Positions 55,017 through 63,724 of a stretch of DNA of 64,000 bases are shown piece after piece (within the stretch, counting starts at the first letter, position 1; every line of letters starts with the position of its first letter). Under the pieces are notes generated by a model. It had not been told where the DNA came from. It did not search any database and was given only the letters and a program-made list of their open reading frames with translations. This stretch comes from Paraflavisolibacter caeni (lineage in GTDB: Bacteria > Bacteroidota > Bacteroidia > Chitinophagales > Chitinophagaceae). The stretch spans positions 62,001 to 126,000 of the forward strand of contig NZ_JAOTIF010000019.1 of NCBI RefSeq assembly GCF_025628885.1, in the 5' to 3' direction. The translations under genes and the position numbers were made by a program.

Positions 55017-55185
55017 TGGTTCCTGCCCAAAAAACAGGATTAAAATGGGAAGTCCGGTGAAAGTCCGGCGCTATCCCCGTAGCTGTAAGTTCCTTTATTA
55101 GTTGTTGATCCTCTTTGGTCACTATCCGCCTGAGGCGGATGGGAAGACTTTCAACAATGGAACAAGCCAGAAGACCTGCCAGTTA
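55017..55185 (+). promoter_or_regulatory. Cobalamin riboswitch
   Basis: Conserved blocks appear in order: GGTTCCTGCC, ATGGGAAGTCCGGTGAAAGT near 55045-55064, CTATCCCCGTAGCTGTAAG near 55071-55089, and the B12 box AGCCAGAAGACCTGCC near 55165-55180. A small hairpin, ATGCTTTC/GAAAGGCAT at 55199-55219, follows and may be part of the expression platform. The downstream gene is a BtuB-like receptor, the normal target. A variable arm carries the same CCGCC/GGCGG palindrome found at gene ends in this window. Confidence 0.92.
55124..55140. repeat. CCGCC/GGCGG palindrome inside the riboswitch
   Basis: ATCCGCC-TGA-GGCGGAT is the palindromic core shared with the gene-end repeats at 41082-41096 and 46322-46336, here forming a peripheral arm of the aptamer. 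Confidence 0.65.
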
Positions 55186-55300
55186 TGAATGATCATGAAT
55201 GCTTTCGGGTGAAAGGCATGAAATGTAACAGCTTCGTACGGGCTTTATATTTCTATCTCCTCTTTTTCCGAAGGCAGTCGCAAAAACCTATTAAGACATT

Positions 55301-57259
55301 ATGAGAAAGAAGAACGCGATCATTGTGGCTGCAATCATTGGGAGCAACATCGCACAGGCACAAACAGAATCCCAGGCAGGTTTGCAAGACACTGCAAAAT
55401 CACTGAACGAAATAGTGGTAACCGCCAACAAATTCCCGCAGAAGCAAAGCACTACGGGTAAGGTTATTACTGTTATTAACAAAGAGCAAATTGAAAAGAG
55501 CAGTGGCCGTACTGTGGCACAATTGCTGAACGAACAGGCAGGCCTTACCATTAATGGAGCTTTGAATAACCTGGGCAGCGCCCAGACTGTTTTTATGCGC
55601 GGTGCTTCCGCCGGCCGTACATTGATCCTTATTGACGGCATGCCGGTTTACGACCCATCCCTGATCAATAGCGAATTCGACCTGAACCTGCTTTCACTGA
55701 ATACTGTAGAACGCATAGAGATCTGCCGCGGTGCACAGTCTACTTTATACGGTTCTGATGCTGTAGCAGGTGTGATCAACATTATTACTGTCAAGCAGGA
55801 TATCAGCAAGCCTCTTGGTGTGAAAGCTACTGCAGTTGGTGGTAATTTAGGATTGTTCAGGGGCAATGTGCAAGCTTATGGAAAGACAGGCCGCTTTATT
55901 TACAATGCCCGCTATGCTCGTCTTTCATCGAATGGCTTTTCTTCGGCTTACGACAGCACGGGCAAAGGCAATTTTGAAAACGATGGCTATAAAGGAAATG
56001 TAGCGCAGGCTAGTGTGCAGTTTGCAGCAAGCGAAGCGCTTACCTTCCGCACCTTTGCGCAGTTAAGTCAAAACAAAACAGACCTGGATGCCAGTAGTTT
56101 TACCGATGAGAGGGATTTCACCGTTAAGAACAATAATAAAATGGCTGGAGCAGGCTTTCGTTTCAACAAAAACAATATAACACTGGTTGGAAATTACCAG
56201 TACAGCCAGATAGACAGGAACTTTCTGAATGATAGCCTCTATCAGGATTCATATGAAAAATATGCTACGAATGATTATTTTGGAAAGTCACAGTTCGTTG
56301 AATTATATGCTACGATACCATTGAGCGGCCGCTTTCGCTTGTTGCAGGGAGCAGATTACCGTCTGAGCAGCATGAATTCCTCTTATCTGTCAATGAGTAG
56401 TTTTGGATCTTATAGTGGCACTGCAAACGACAGCTCTCACAGCCAGGCATCATTATATGCTTCGCTCTTTTACGGCTCTATCAATGAGCGGCTGAACGTG
56501 GAATTGGGAGGACGCCTGAATGTTCACTCCCGTTATGGCAGCAATCAGACCTTCACGTTCAATCCATCTTACCAGGTTTGCGAACACTTCCGTATGTTTG
56601 GTAGCATTGCGTCTGCCTTTAAAGCGCCTACACTCTTCCAGTTGAATTATAATAGTTCTATCGGCAAAGAGGTCCTGAGGCCTGAAGAATCCACCACCTA
56701 TGAAGTCGGCGTGCAGCAGTTGCATTCCAAAGTACAGAGCAGGCTGGTGTTCTTTCACCGCAACGTTAACAATGGTATAGATTTTAACAACAATGATTAC
56801 TACTATTTCAACTTCCTGAAACAGAAGGTAAATGGCATTGAGTTGGAAACCAGGGTACAGCCAGTACAGAACCTGAATATCACCGCCAATTACACATTCC
56901 TGGATGGCGAAGAAACCACCCAAAGCAGGGAAACGTTCAATGATTCAACTTACCAATACCTGCTGCGCAGACCGAAGCACAACATCAATCTCACTGCTGG
57001 CTACAGCTTTGAGAATAGCTTATACGTAAGCCTGTCTGGTAAGTACGTAAGCAAGCGCTTTGATGTAGGCGGTTATAAGACCAATGATGTATCGCTAGAT
57101 AGCTACTTTTTGTTGAATGCGTATGCGGAATTCAAGCCCAAAAGCTGGCTGAAGGTTTTTGCTGATGCACAAAACATTACAGACAAAAAGTTTTTTGATG
57201 TATGGGGATACAATTCAATTCCTTTTACAGTGCAGGCCGGATTGACAGTGGAATTTTAA
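55301..57259 (+). CDS. TonB-dependent outer-membrane receptor, BtuB-like
   Basis: Outer-membrane active-transport protein of 652 residues, probably for cobalamin. A signal peptide (about 1-20) precedes a possible TonB-box region, LNEIVVTANKF (about 35-45). The plug domain (about 48-155) has QLLNEQAGLTINGALNNLGS and VFMRGASAGRTLILIDGMPV. The beta-barrel runs to the terminal aromatic VQAGLTVEF, and RFDVGG/YFLLNAYAEFK are late strands. The riboswitch 116 bases upstream strongly supports B12 or a corrinoid as ligand. No BtuCDF-like genes follow in the window. Confidence 0.92.
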   Translation: MRKKNAIIVAAIIGSNIAQAQTESQAGLQDTAKSLNEIVVTANKFPQKQSTTGKVITVINKEQIEKSSGRTVAQLLNEQAGLTINGALNNLGSAQTVFMRGASAGRTLILIDGMPVYDPSLINSEFDLNLLSLNTVERIEICRGAQSTLYGSDAVAGVINIITVKQDISKPLGVKATAVGGNLGLFRGNVQAYGKTGRFIYNARYARLSSNGFSSAYDSTGKGNFENDGYKGNVAQASVQFAASEALTFRTFAQLSQNKTDLDASSFTDERDFTVKNNNKMAGAGFRFNKNNITLVGNYQYSQIDRNFLNDSLYQDSYEKYATNDYFGKSQFVELYATIPLSGRFRLLQGADYRLSSMNSSYLSMSSFGSYSGTANDSSHSQASLYASLFYGSINERLNVELGGRLNVHSRYGSNQTFTFNPSYQVCEHFRMFGSIASAFKAPTLFQLNYNSSIGKEVLRPEESTTYEVGVQQLHSKVQSRLVFFHRNVNNGIDFNNNDYYYFNFLKQKVNGIELETRVQPVQNLNITANYTFLDGEETTQSRETFNDSTYQYLLRRPKHNINLTAGYSFENSLYVSLSGKYVSKRFDVGGYKTNDVSLDSYFLLNAYAEFKPKSWLKVFADAQNITDKKFFDVWGYNSIPFTVQAGLTVEF

Positions 57260-57385
57260 ATGATTAATAGTGAATGGAGCATAAATGCCGGTTACCAGTT
57301 AATGGTAGCCGGCATTTTATTTTTGCTGATTGCTCATTGCCTGTTGCTTATTCTTCTTTCCCGACCTTTGCGCAAAACCAGCTGA

Positions 57386-57964
57386 ATGAAGATCAATTTA
57401 AAGGAATTACTAACGGTTACTTTTACCCTATTTGCAATCATAGACATCATTGGATCCATACCTGTATTGATTTCCCTCAAGAGCAAGCTGGGGGCTATAA
57501 GGGAAGGCCGTGCCACACTGATTTCCGGCTCGTTGATGGTGCTCTTTCTCCTGATTGGTGAACCTTTTTTAAACATACTTGGATTAGACGTCCGTTCTTT
57601 TGCCGTAGGTGGTTCGATCGTGATCTTTATCCTGGGACTGGAGATGGTGCTGGGCCTGGAATTCTTCAAAAGTGATAAAGACGTAAAGGCCTCCACCGTA
57701 GTGCCCATTGCTTTCCCACTCATTGCGGGTTCCGGTACGCTCACTACCATCATTTCTTTAAAAGCCAATTACACACAAACAACAGTCTTTATCGCTATTT
57801 TGCTCAACCTGGTCATCGTGTATGTTGTATTAAAATCATTAAGCCTGATTGAACATATATTGGGACCTGCAGGATTAATTGCTGTAAGAAAATTTTTTGG
57901 CGTAATTTTGCTCGCCATTGCGGTAAAGATCTTTGCGGCGAACGCGCATGGATTGTTGAAGTGA
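57386..57964 (+). CDS. MarC-family integral membrane protein
   Basis: Protein of 192 residues with about six membrane segments. The N-terminus LLTVTFTLFAIIDIIGSIPV and the later segment PIAFPLIAGSGTLTTIISL (about 111-129) are the conserved MarC/UPF0056 motifs. Its function is not firmly known; the family was once linked to multiple antibiotic resistance, and this has been questioned. It follows the receptor gene by 126 bases on the same strand and may be independent of it. Gene ends 32 bases before tRNA-Arg. Confidence 0.9.
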   Translation: MKINLKELLTVTFTLFAIIDIIGSIPVLISLKSKLGAIREGRATLISGSLMVLFLLIGEPFLNILGLDVRSFAVGGSIVIFILGLEMVLGLEFFKSDKDVKASTVVPIAFPLIAGSGTLTTIISLKANYTQTTVFIAILLNLVIVYVVLKSLSLIEHILGPAGLIAVRKFFGVILLAIAVKIFAANAHGLLK

Positions 57965-57996
57965 TGTAAGAATTAGCGTTTCAGCTGATTACCCAT

Positions 57997-58068
57997 GGCC
58001 TCGTAGTACAATGGATAGTATAAGAGTTTCCGAAGCTCCAGATACAGGTTCGATTCCTGTCGAGGCTA
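57997..58068 (+). tRNA. tRNA-Arg (anticodon CCG)
   Basis: A cloverleaf folds from the sequence: acceptor GGCCTCG with CGAGGCT, D-arm GTAC/GTAT, anticodon arm with loop TTCCGAA, and T-arm ACAGG-TTCGATT-CCTGT. Anticodon CCG reads CGG. One mismatch lies at the top of the anticodon stem and one G-U at the acceptor end. The 3' CCA is not encoded. Confidence 0.9.
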
Positions 58069-58079
58069 CGAATAATGAA

Positions 58080-58120
58080 AAAACCGCCTTGTAAGAAATT
58101 GCTTATAAGGCGGTTTTGTT
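58080..58120 (+). terminator. Terminator after tRNA-Arg
   Basis: AAAACCGCCTTGTAAG (58080-58095) pairs with CTTATAAGGCGGTTTT (58102-58117) with one G-U, followed by GTTT. The remaining sequence to 58200 has no recognised feature. Confidence 0.8.
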
Positions 58121-58200
58121 TCTTCGATACAGTTGGAATTTACATGTCTGAAAGAATAAAACTTTGATTCTTAATCCTGTTTGGAATATGGCCTAAATAA

Positions 58201-58268
58201 ATTTCAATTTTTGAAATAAAGTTTCTAAAATTGAAATATTTGCATCAATTTTGATTCACAATTTCAAA
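58201..58268. promoter_or_regulatory. Candidate operator repeats upstream of higBA
   Basis: The palindrome ATTTCAA-TTT-TTGAAAT (58201-58217) is followed by two looser copies of the same TTTC-A/TTGAAA pattern (near 58222-58237 and 58257-58268). They are well placed for autorepression by the antitoxin, whose helix-turn-helix would bind such sites. Confidence 0.5.
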
Positions 58269-58270
58269 AT

Positions 58271-58564
58271 TTGGTAGTTATCAGTTATAGAACAATTCGG
58301 GAATTTACACTTAAACATAAAGACGCTGAAGACGCACTCAACAACTGGTATACCATTGCCGAAAAGTCAGACTGGGCAAACTTTAATGAGTTAAGGAAAA
58401 TATTCAGTTCTGCTGATTCAGTCGGTGGAGACCTATATGTTTTCAATATAAAAGGTAACAAGTACCGATTGATTGTTCGTATTATTTTTAAGGTGAGAAC
58501 TGTATATATAAAATTCATTGGAACGCATGCTCAGTACGACAAGGTTAACCTGGGTGACCTTTAA
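58271..58564 (+). CDS. higB: HigB-family mRNA interferase toxin
   Basis: Toxin of 97 residues with a TTG start. It matches the RelE-superfamily HigB fold: DAEDALNNWYTIAEKSDWANF (about 18-38), a VFNIKGNKYRLIVRI segment (about 57-71) and the closing VYIKFIGTHAQYDKV (about 78-92). HigB cleaves mRNA on the ribosome. The antitoxin gene follows after 48 bases, the toxin-first order normal for higBA. A small hairpin, GACTAC-tgattg-GTAGTC (58581-58598), lies between them. Confidence 0.88.
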   Translation: MVVISYRTIREFTLKHKDAEDALNNWYTIAEKSDWANFNELRKIFSSADSVGGDLYVFNIKGNKYRLIVRIIFKVRTVYIKFIGTHAQYDKVNLGDL

Positions 58565-58612
58565 ACTATCCTGGCCAAGTGACTACTGATTGGTAGTCTA
58601 AAAATTGTAGTT

Positions 58613-58990
58613 ATGCCAAGTCGAAAACCTAAAATCGAAACCGAGAAGGAGTACAATGCATTAATGAAAAAAATTGATGCATTAATGAAGAAGGGGGAAA
58701 TTAATTTAACTGATAAAGAAGCAGAAGAGCTCAGAACTTTCGCATTAGCTGCCCAGGCTTATGAAAAAAACATGTATAGCATTCCTGCCCCTAAAACACT
58801 TGAGGGGCTAATTGAATTGAAAATGTATGAGCAAAAATTGAAACAAAAAGAGCTCGCTAAACTACTCGGTGTTACTGAACCTAAGTTATCACAGATATTA
58901 AGCAGAAAGCGCCGGCCTGATGTAGATTTTCTTAAAGCAGCTCACGATCGATTAGGCATTGATGGGAATATATTGCTTGAGTACGCCTAA
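58613..58990 (+). CDS. higA: HigA-family antitoxin
   Basis: Antitoxin of 125 residues. An N-terminal acidic/helical part (about 10-60) should bind the toxin. The C-terminal Xre-type helix-turn-helix (about 68-122) includes QKELAKLLGVTEPKLSQILS and the recognition-helix-like KAAHDRLGIDG. It would neutralise HigB and repress the operon through the upstream repeats. The layout matches the HigBA pairs of Bacteroidetes. A strong terminator follows 35 bases later. Confidence 0.88.
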   Translation: MPSRKPKIETEKEYNALMKKIDALMKKGEINLTDKEAEELRTFALAAQAYEKNMYSIPAPKTLEGLIELKMYEQKLKQKELAKLLGVTEPKLSQILSRKRRPDVDFLKAAHDRLGIDGNILLEYA

Positions 58991-59024
58991 TGATTAGTTA
59001 ACTGAACTCTTTATATTTCTCCTG

Positions 59025-59060
59025 ACAATATCCCACTATTGAAGTAGTGGGATATTGTTT
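59025..59060 (+). terminator. Terminator after higA
   Basis: ACAATATCCCACTA (59025-59038) and TAGTGGGATATTGT (59045-59058) form a perfect 14-base stem with loop TTGAAG, followed by T residues. Confidence 0.8.
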
Positions 59061-59063
59061 AAT

Positions 59064-59182
59064 ATTCATATGCCCTCACTGCCGCCCCAAACGTCATCAA
59101 CTACGGCCTGTGGTTGAATCCCGAGGTGGAAGGGCTGATTACCACTGCCCGCGCGTACCGCTTTTTTTACTCTTTTCTTTAA
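59064..59182 (+). pseudogene. G+C-rich coding-like fragment of unknown origin
   Basis: Between higA and the AraC gene one frame reads YALTAAPNVINYGLWLNP and then EVEGLITTARAYRFFYSFL before a TAA. The composition is far more G+C-rich than the flanking sequence. No start is available because a stop lies just upstream, so it looks like the tail of a lost gene. The family was not recognised. The rest of the gap up to 59518 is A+T-rich apart from a weak hairpin near 59210. Confidence 0.35.
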
Positions 59183-59518
59183 TTATCCTTTCTCAAAGAA
59201 AGGCATAAAAAAGCCCTCGTAGAAACGAAGGCCGCAACCAAAACTAACTGCTTATGATAAGCATCTTAAAAAGATATATTGATCAAAAACAAACAACTGA
59301 AAAAGTTGCTCAAAGGTAGACACCATATCAGGGCTATGCAGATTAGAAGTTCATTAGAATTGTTTTAGCAGGCACTGCTTATGTATTTAAGAATTTTTCT
59401 TATGTATCTTGGCTCGCTATTCCACTATGTATTTCCGTCCTGGTTAAACCGAATATTTTTTGTTTTTAACTTTTAAAATTTTTGAAGAGCCGTGGTAAGG
59501 AGGAAAAAGCATATACAA

Positions 59519-60451
59519 ATGTCTAAAAACATTTCATCTGATATAAAAAAATGCCCACTTGACACAACAACTCACAGGTTGCACAAAGAAAACAGTAGAA
59601 AAAGTCATTTCGGTATGGATAACACTTGTGAGCTGATTGAAGGAAGCTTTGGACTTTATTCCTCTGTCAATACAAAAAAGCAGGTAGGTCCGGTTAAAAC
59701 AGAATACTACAGACTTGGACTTGTTAGGTCGGGAAGTTCAATCTGTACCAATGGCCTTGAGACATTTCAATTGAACCGTAATTTTATTGTGTTTGGTTTG
59801 CCAGGTCAGGTGCTCTCGCTTCAAATACTTAGCGATGATTACCTGGCTTATTACATGTATTTTTCTGAAAGTTTTATTGCCGAAATGTTATTGTTAACAA
59901 ACTACAGAGGCCAGTTCCCATTTTTAAGTCATGCCGGTGTTCAGTGCTTCCCTTTAAGCGAAGAAGAAGGGAATGAAGTGGAATCTATTATCTTAAAAAT
60001 AAATGATGAAGTAAAAGCCAGGAAATCGTATTTCAGCCAGGCCATTCGTCTTTATATTCAGCACATTTACATTATTGCCAGCCGGAGTTACAATCATAAA
60101 GTACAATTGAAACAAAGCTCGGGAGATGTTGGATTTTCATTGTTCACTAGATATATAAGATTAGTAAGTGAACATTTTTTAACCACTCGAAAGGTATCTG
60201 ATTATGCCAGGATGCTCCATGTTTCAGCGGATCATTTGAACAGGTCAATAAAAGTTCATTCGGATAAAACGGCGCATGAATTGATTGATGAAATGATTTT
60301 TATAGAAGCAAAAGCCTATTTAATGCACTCGATGCTGTCAATAGCTGAAATCGCTTACAAACTTGGATTCTCCAATCCGTCCAACTTCAATAAATTTTTC
60401 AAAAAGCTTGCTAATTGTACACCTCTTAAATACCGTAATAAGTCGGAATAA
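59519..60451 (+). CDS. AraC-family transcription regulator
   Basis: Regulator of 310 residues from the ATG at 59519. An alternative GTG at 59492 adds 9 residues; a good AAGGAGG-like sequence at about 59497 lies rather far from the ATG and would not serve the GTG. The N-terminal domain (about 40-180) resembles cupin-type sensing domains of AraC proteins. The C-terminal helix-turn-helix (about 205-305) has YARMLHVSADHLNRSIK and SIAEIAYKLGFSNPSNFNKF. The target is unknown; it is convergent with the SNF2 helicase. Confidence 0.9.
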   Translation: MSKNISSDIKKCPLDTTTHRLHKENSRKSHFGMDNTCELIEGSFGLYSSVNTKKQVGPVKTEYYRLGLVRSGSSICTNGLETFQLNRNFIVFGLPGQVLSLQILSDDYLAYYMYFSESFIAEMLLLTNYRGQFPFLSHAGVQCFPLSEEEGNEVESIILKINDEVKARKSYFSQAIRLYIQHIYIIASRSYNHKVQLKQSSGDVGFSLFTRYIRLVSEHFLTTRKVSDYARMLHVSADHLNRSIKVHSDKTAHELIDEMIFIEAKAYLMHSMLSIAEIAYKLGFSNPSNFNKFFKKLANCTPLKYRNKSE

Positions 60452-60561
60452 TACCATAAGGAGTCGTAATTGAACCTTGTTTATTGTCTATTTCAGAACC
60501 ACTTTTGTTTTGGAAATGAACAGTTTCGAATGAAACAATCCATACTACGCAATAGTAACAG

Positions 60562-63498
60562 TTAATAATTGACGGCCCCGCTTTCCAGTGGGGCTTTTGT
60601 CGTTTCTCCTCCCAACAGCCCAATCCATTCCGATTTTGAAATCGACTTAAAAAATGTGCTTTCCGTCTTTATCAAATCATCTGATAGTCCCCTCTTTGCC
60701 TCCTGCAATTTCATAATCTTCTCTTCAACTGTATCCGGGCATATCAACCGGACCGCCACTACATTCTTTTTCTGGCCAATCCTGTAACTGCGGTCTATGG
60801 CCTGGTTTTCCACTGCAGGATTCCACCAGGGATCTACCAGGTAAACATAATCGGCTTCCGTTAAGTTCAAACCTGTACCTCCTGCTTTAAGGCTAATCAG
60901 GAACACCCGTACATTTTCATTGTTTTGAAAGTTGCTGACAATAGCCTCCCTGTCTTTTGTACGCCCTGTCAGGGACTCATATTTAATACCACTCTTTTCT
61001 AATGCTTCCTTGATCAGGTCGAGCATGGATACAAACTGCGAAAAGACCAGGATCTTATGCACAGATGATTTGTTTTCAATTTGCTCGATCAGCGTTTCGA
61101 TCTTGGAAGACTCATCGCCATAAAGTTTTTCATCCTGCAGCAAAAGCGGTGAATTACAGATCTGTCTTAAACGCGTCATTCCTCTCAATATATGTATGGA
61201 GTTTTTATTAAGTTCGTCTTCCAATTTGCCTTCAATAAAATCCCGGAGTTCTTTTTCATAAACCTCATATACTTTGCGCTGCGCTTCCCCCATAGGGCAA
61301 TAAAGAACCATCTCTGTTTTCTCAGGAAGCTCTTTGGCTACATCTTTTTTAGATCTCCTTAAAACAAAAGGTGCCACTTTTTGCTGCAACTCTTTTGACC
61401 GCTTACTGCTTTTAAATTGATCAATAGGGATGGAAAACAGGTACTTGAAAGATTGTTTGCTGCCCAATAGCCCTGGACAGGCGAAGGACAGTTGTGCATA
61501 TAAGTCTAATGTGTTATTCTCTACCGGGGTACCGGTAATGGCAATTTTATTCCTGGATTTCAGCAGGCGCACCGCGGCATACCGTTGTGATTCGATGTTC
61601 TTGATATTTTGTGATTCATCCAGGAAAATATAATTGAACGTATAGTTTTTCAGGTAAGTAATATCCGAAAGCAAAGTGCCATACGAAGTCAGTACGATCT
61701 CATATTGATCCAGTTCTTTGGTATGCCTTACACGGTTGGATCCATAAATGGTATGCATCATTATGGAAGGTGCATACTTTTGCACTTCCGCCTGCCAGTT
61801 AAAAATGAGCGAGGTCGGTACGACAACCAGGTTGGTATTATGTTTCGCTTTTTTGCGTTGCAGTAATACAAAGGCAATGATCTGTAATGTTTTACCCAGT
61901 CCCATATCATCTGCCAGGCAACCGCCAAAGTTATAATCGTCCAGGAAGTTGAGCCAGCTTAATCCTTGTATTTGATAGTGCCTTAGCGAGGCATTCAGCT
62001 CCTGCGGTGCCTCTGCCTCCTGGATGCTGTCAAAATGGGACAGCTTCGTTTCATATAAGTTGATTTCTCTTCTTGCTTCCTCATCCAGCTCTTCCTCCTG
62101 GTACAACTTCTTTACCGAAGAGAAGTTTATTTTGGGCGTTAGCAGTTCTTCTCCTGAAATATCTGCTGCATTGAAATAGTTTTCAAATTTTTCCAGCCAT
62201 TCCTGGGGTAAGATACCAAAGGTGCCATCATCCAGCTGCACAAACCTGTTCTTATTACGCACCGACTGGTGCAACTGTTTTAAAGAGGCTCTTTTATTTC
62301 CAAAGCGAACATTCACTTCCGTGTTGAACCAGTTAAGCCCGCTTCTTACCTGTACTGATATCTTTGCTTTATTGCTGTTGTATTTATTGCCCTTCAGCTG
62401 GTTGAACCCCAATACTGTGATACCTGCATTCTGCCATTGTTCAAAAGCGTTTAAAAACCAGTCTTCATCTAAAAAACGTTGCTTATGCATGTAGAAATAA
62501 GGCAGATCGTCATCGAGTTGTTCCTCGAAATAGGCATGTTGTTTCATAAGTAATGCCGTAAAGCGTACCTCTTCTTCAACATTTCTTTGAACATTAAAGA
62601 GTTCACCCTTGCCATCTTGTGCATAGATCTGTTTTTTAGTGAGTACAGGTATTTCTATCTCTCCATATTTCATGACAGGGTTGATCATCACATACCGGTC
62701 GAGATCCGACAGGTAGATCAATCTTTCTCCAGGCCCCCTAAAGCTGCTTTCTTCTATCTGTGCAACTGTTCCTTGTTGAATGTAATTGTATACAACAGTA
62801 ACATGGTCTTCCAGTTTGTTGATAATTTGCTGTTGAAATTCTTTGAACTTTGATTCATGCACCCTTAACCCAGCCCATTGCTGTTGGAAAAAACGGGCAA
62901 CCTTCAGAAGATGAAAATTTCCCAATAAATGCATAGTATCCTTTACCAGGATAAAATAGTCGTACTTTAATGAAATTTCATTGAAGCGATATGTTCTATG
63001 ATCAATGGTTACCTGCGGAATGATCTCGTAAAGGTCCTTTTGCTTGCTGACAGTGAGAATGACATCATGTATAGTGGCGCCGATTGAAACTTCCTGCAGC
63101 GAACCCGCCACTACATGCTCCGAGAACTCGGGATTGTGGTAAAAGACCCGGAAACCCATAGGGTTTTTGACCACAGATTTTAACGCATCAATATCAAGTG
63201 GTGATTTTGAAGCCGTAGGATTATTTTGAAAGCGGCTGATAGCTGAAAAATACCTGATCTCTTCTGATTGTTGCACTTTCAATGCGACATCAGAAGGATT
63301 GATGGGCGTCAACGGGTTTTTTATTTTACCTGACTGTGTAGTTGGCGCTTCATAAAGTTCAATGGTTAACTGCTTATGAAACCTGTAGTTTTTCAAAACG
63401 ATAATCACTGTTCCTTTTCCCGGAAATGGCTCCTTAATGAAAAACTTTTTTTCATCACTGGTCAGTAGCTGCTCTTGTAATTCTTTGATGGATGCCAT
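60562..63498 (-). CDS. SNF2-family DNA-dependent ATPase (bacterial helicase-like)
   Basis: Large ATPase of 978 residues. An N-terminal region of about 450 residues, with no clear domain, precedes the helicase core. Motif I is LADDMGLGKT (about 530-539), the DEAD-like motif II is LDESQN (about 627-632), motif III is IAITGTPVENNT, and the C-terminal lobe has VFLISLKAGGTGLNLTEADY and DPWWNPAVENQAIDRSYRIGQ. The protein remodels DNA- or RNA-polymerase-bound complexes or DNA; exact role is unknown. The ATG at 63498 is preferred; one 10 codons upstream is possible. Confidence 0.92.
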   Translation of the reverse strand: MASIKELQEQLLTSDEKKFFIKEPFPGKGTVIIVLKNYRFHKQLTIELYEAPTTQSGKIKNPLTPINPSDVALKVQQSEEIRYFSAISRFQNNPTASKSPLDIDALKSVVKNPMGFRVFYHNPEFSEHVVAGSLQEVSIGATIHDVILTVSKQKDLYEIIPQVTIDHRTYRFNEISLKYDYFILVKDTMHLLGNFHLLKVARFFQQQWAGLRVHESKFKEFQQQIINKLEDHVTVVYNYIQQGTVAQIEESSFRGPGERLIYLSDLDRYVMINPVMKYGEIEIPVLTKKQIYAQDGKGELFNVQRNVEEEVRFTALLMKQHAYFEEQLDDDLPYFYMHKQRFLDEDWFLNAFEQWQNAGITVLGFNQLKGNKYNSNKAKISVQVRSGLNWFNTEVNVRFGNKRASLKQLHQSVRNKNRFVQLDDGTFGILPQEWLEKFENYFNAADISGEELLTPKINFSSVKKLYQEEELDEEARREINLYETKLSHFDSIQEAEAPQELNASLRHYQIQGLSWLNFLDDYNFGGCLADDMGLGKTLQIIAFVLLQRKKAKHNTNLVVVPTSLIFNWQAEVQKYAPSIMMHTIYGSNRVRHTKELDQYEIVLTSYGTLLSDITYLKNYTFNYIFLDESQNIKNIESQRYAAVRLLKSRNKIAITGTPVENNTLDLYAQLSFACPGLLGSKQSFKYLFSIPIDQFKSSKRSKELQQKVAPFVLRRSKKDVAKELPEKTEMVLYCPMGEAQRKVYEVYEKELRDFIEGKLEDELNKNSIHILRGMTRLRQICNSPLLLQDEKLYGDESSKIETLIEQIENKSSVHKILVFSQFVSMLDLIKEALEKSGIKYESLTGRTKDREAIVSNFQNNENVRVFLISLKAGGTGLNLTEADYVYLVDPWWNPAVENQAIDRSYRIGQKKNVVAVRLICPDTVEEKIMKLQEAKRGLSDDLIKTESTFFKSISKSEWIGLLGGETTKAPLESGAVNY

Positions 63499-63724
63499 TA
63501 AAACTAAAAATTCTGATTGGTGCGACAAGCTACATATTTTCTAAGAACTTGACATATGTGCGGCAATTGATATTGGAATTTATTGTATATTGTCGTGTTA
63601 TCCTCATTACCTTCTGCAAAACGAAATTACAGTCCTATTCCCTTTAAAAATGGATCTGAAACAACCAGAGATTTCGGCTTATTTGGATTTTTGACTACTG
63701 ATTTTGTGTTTAAGCAGCATTTGT

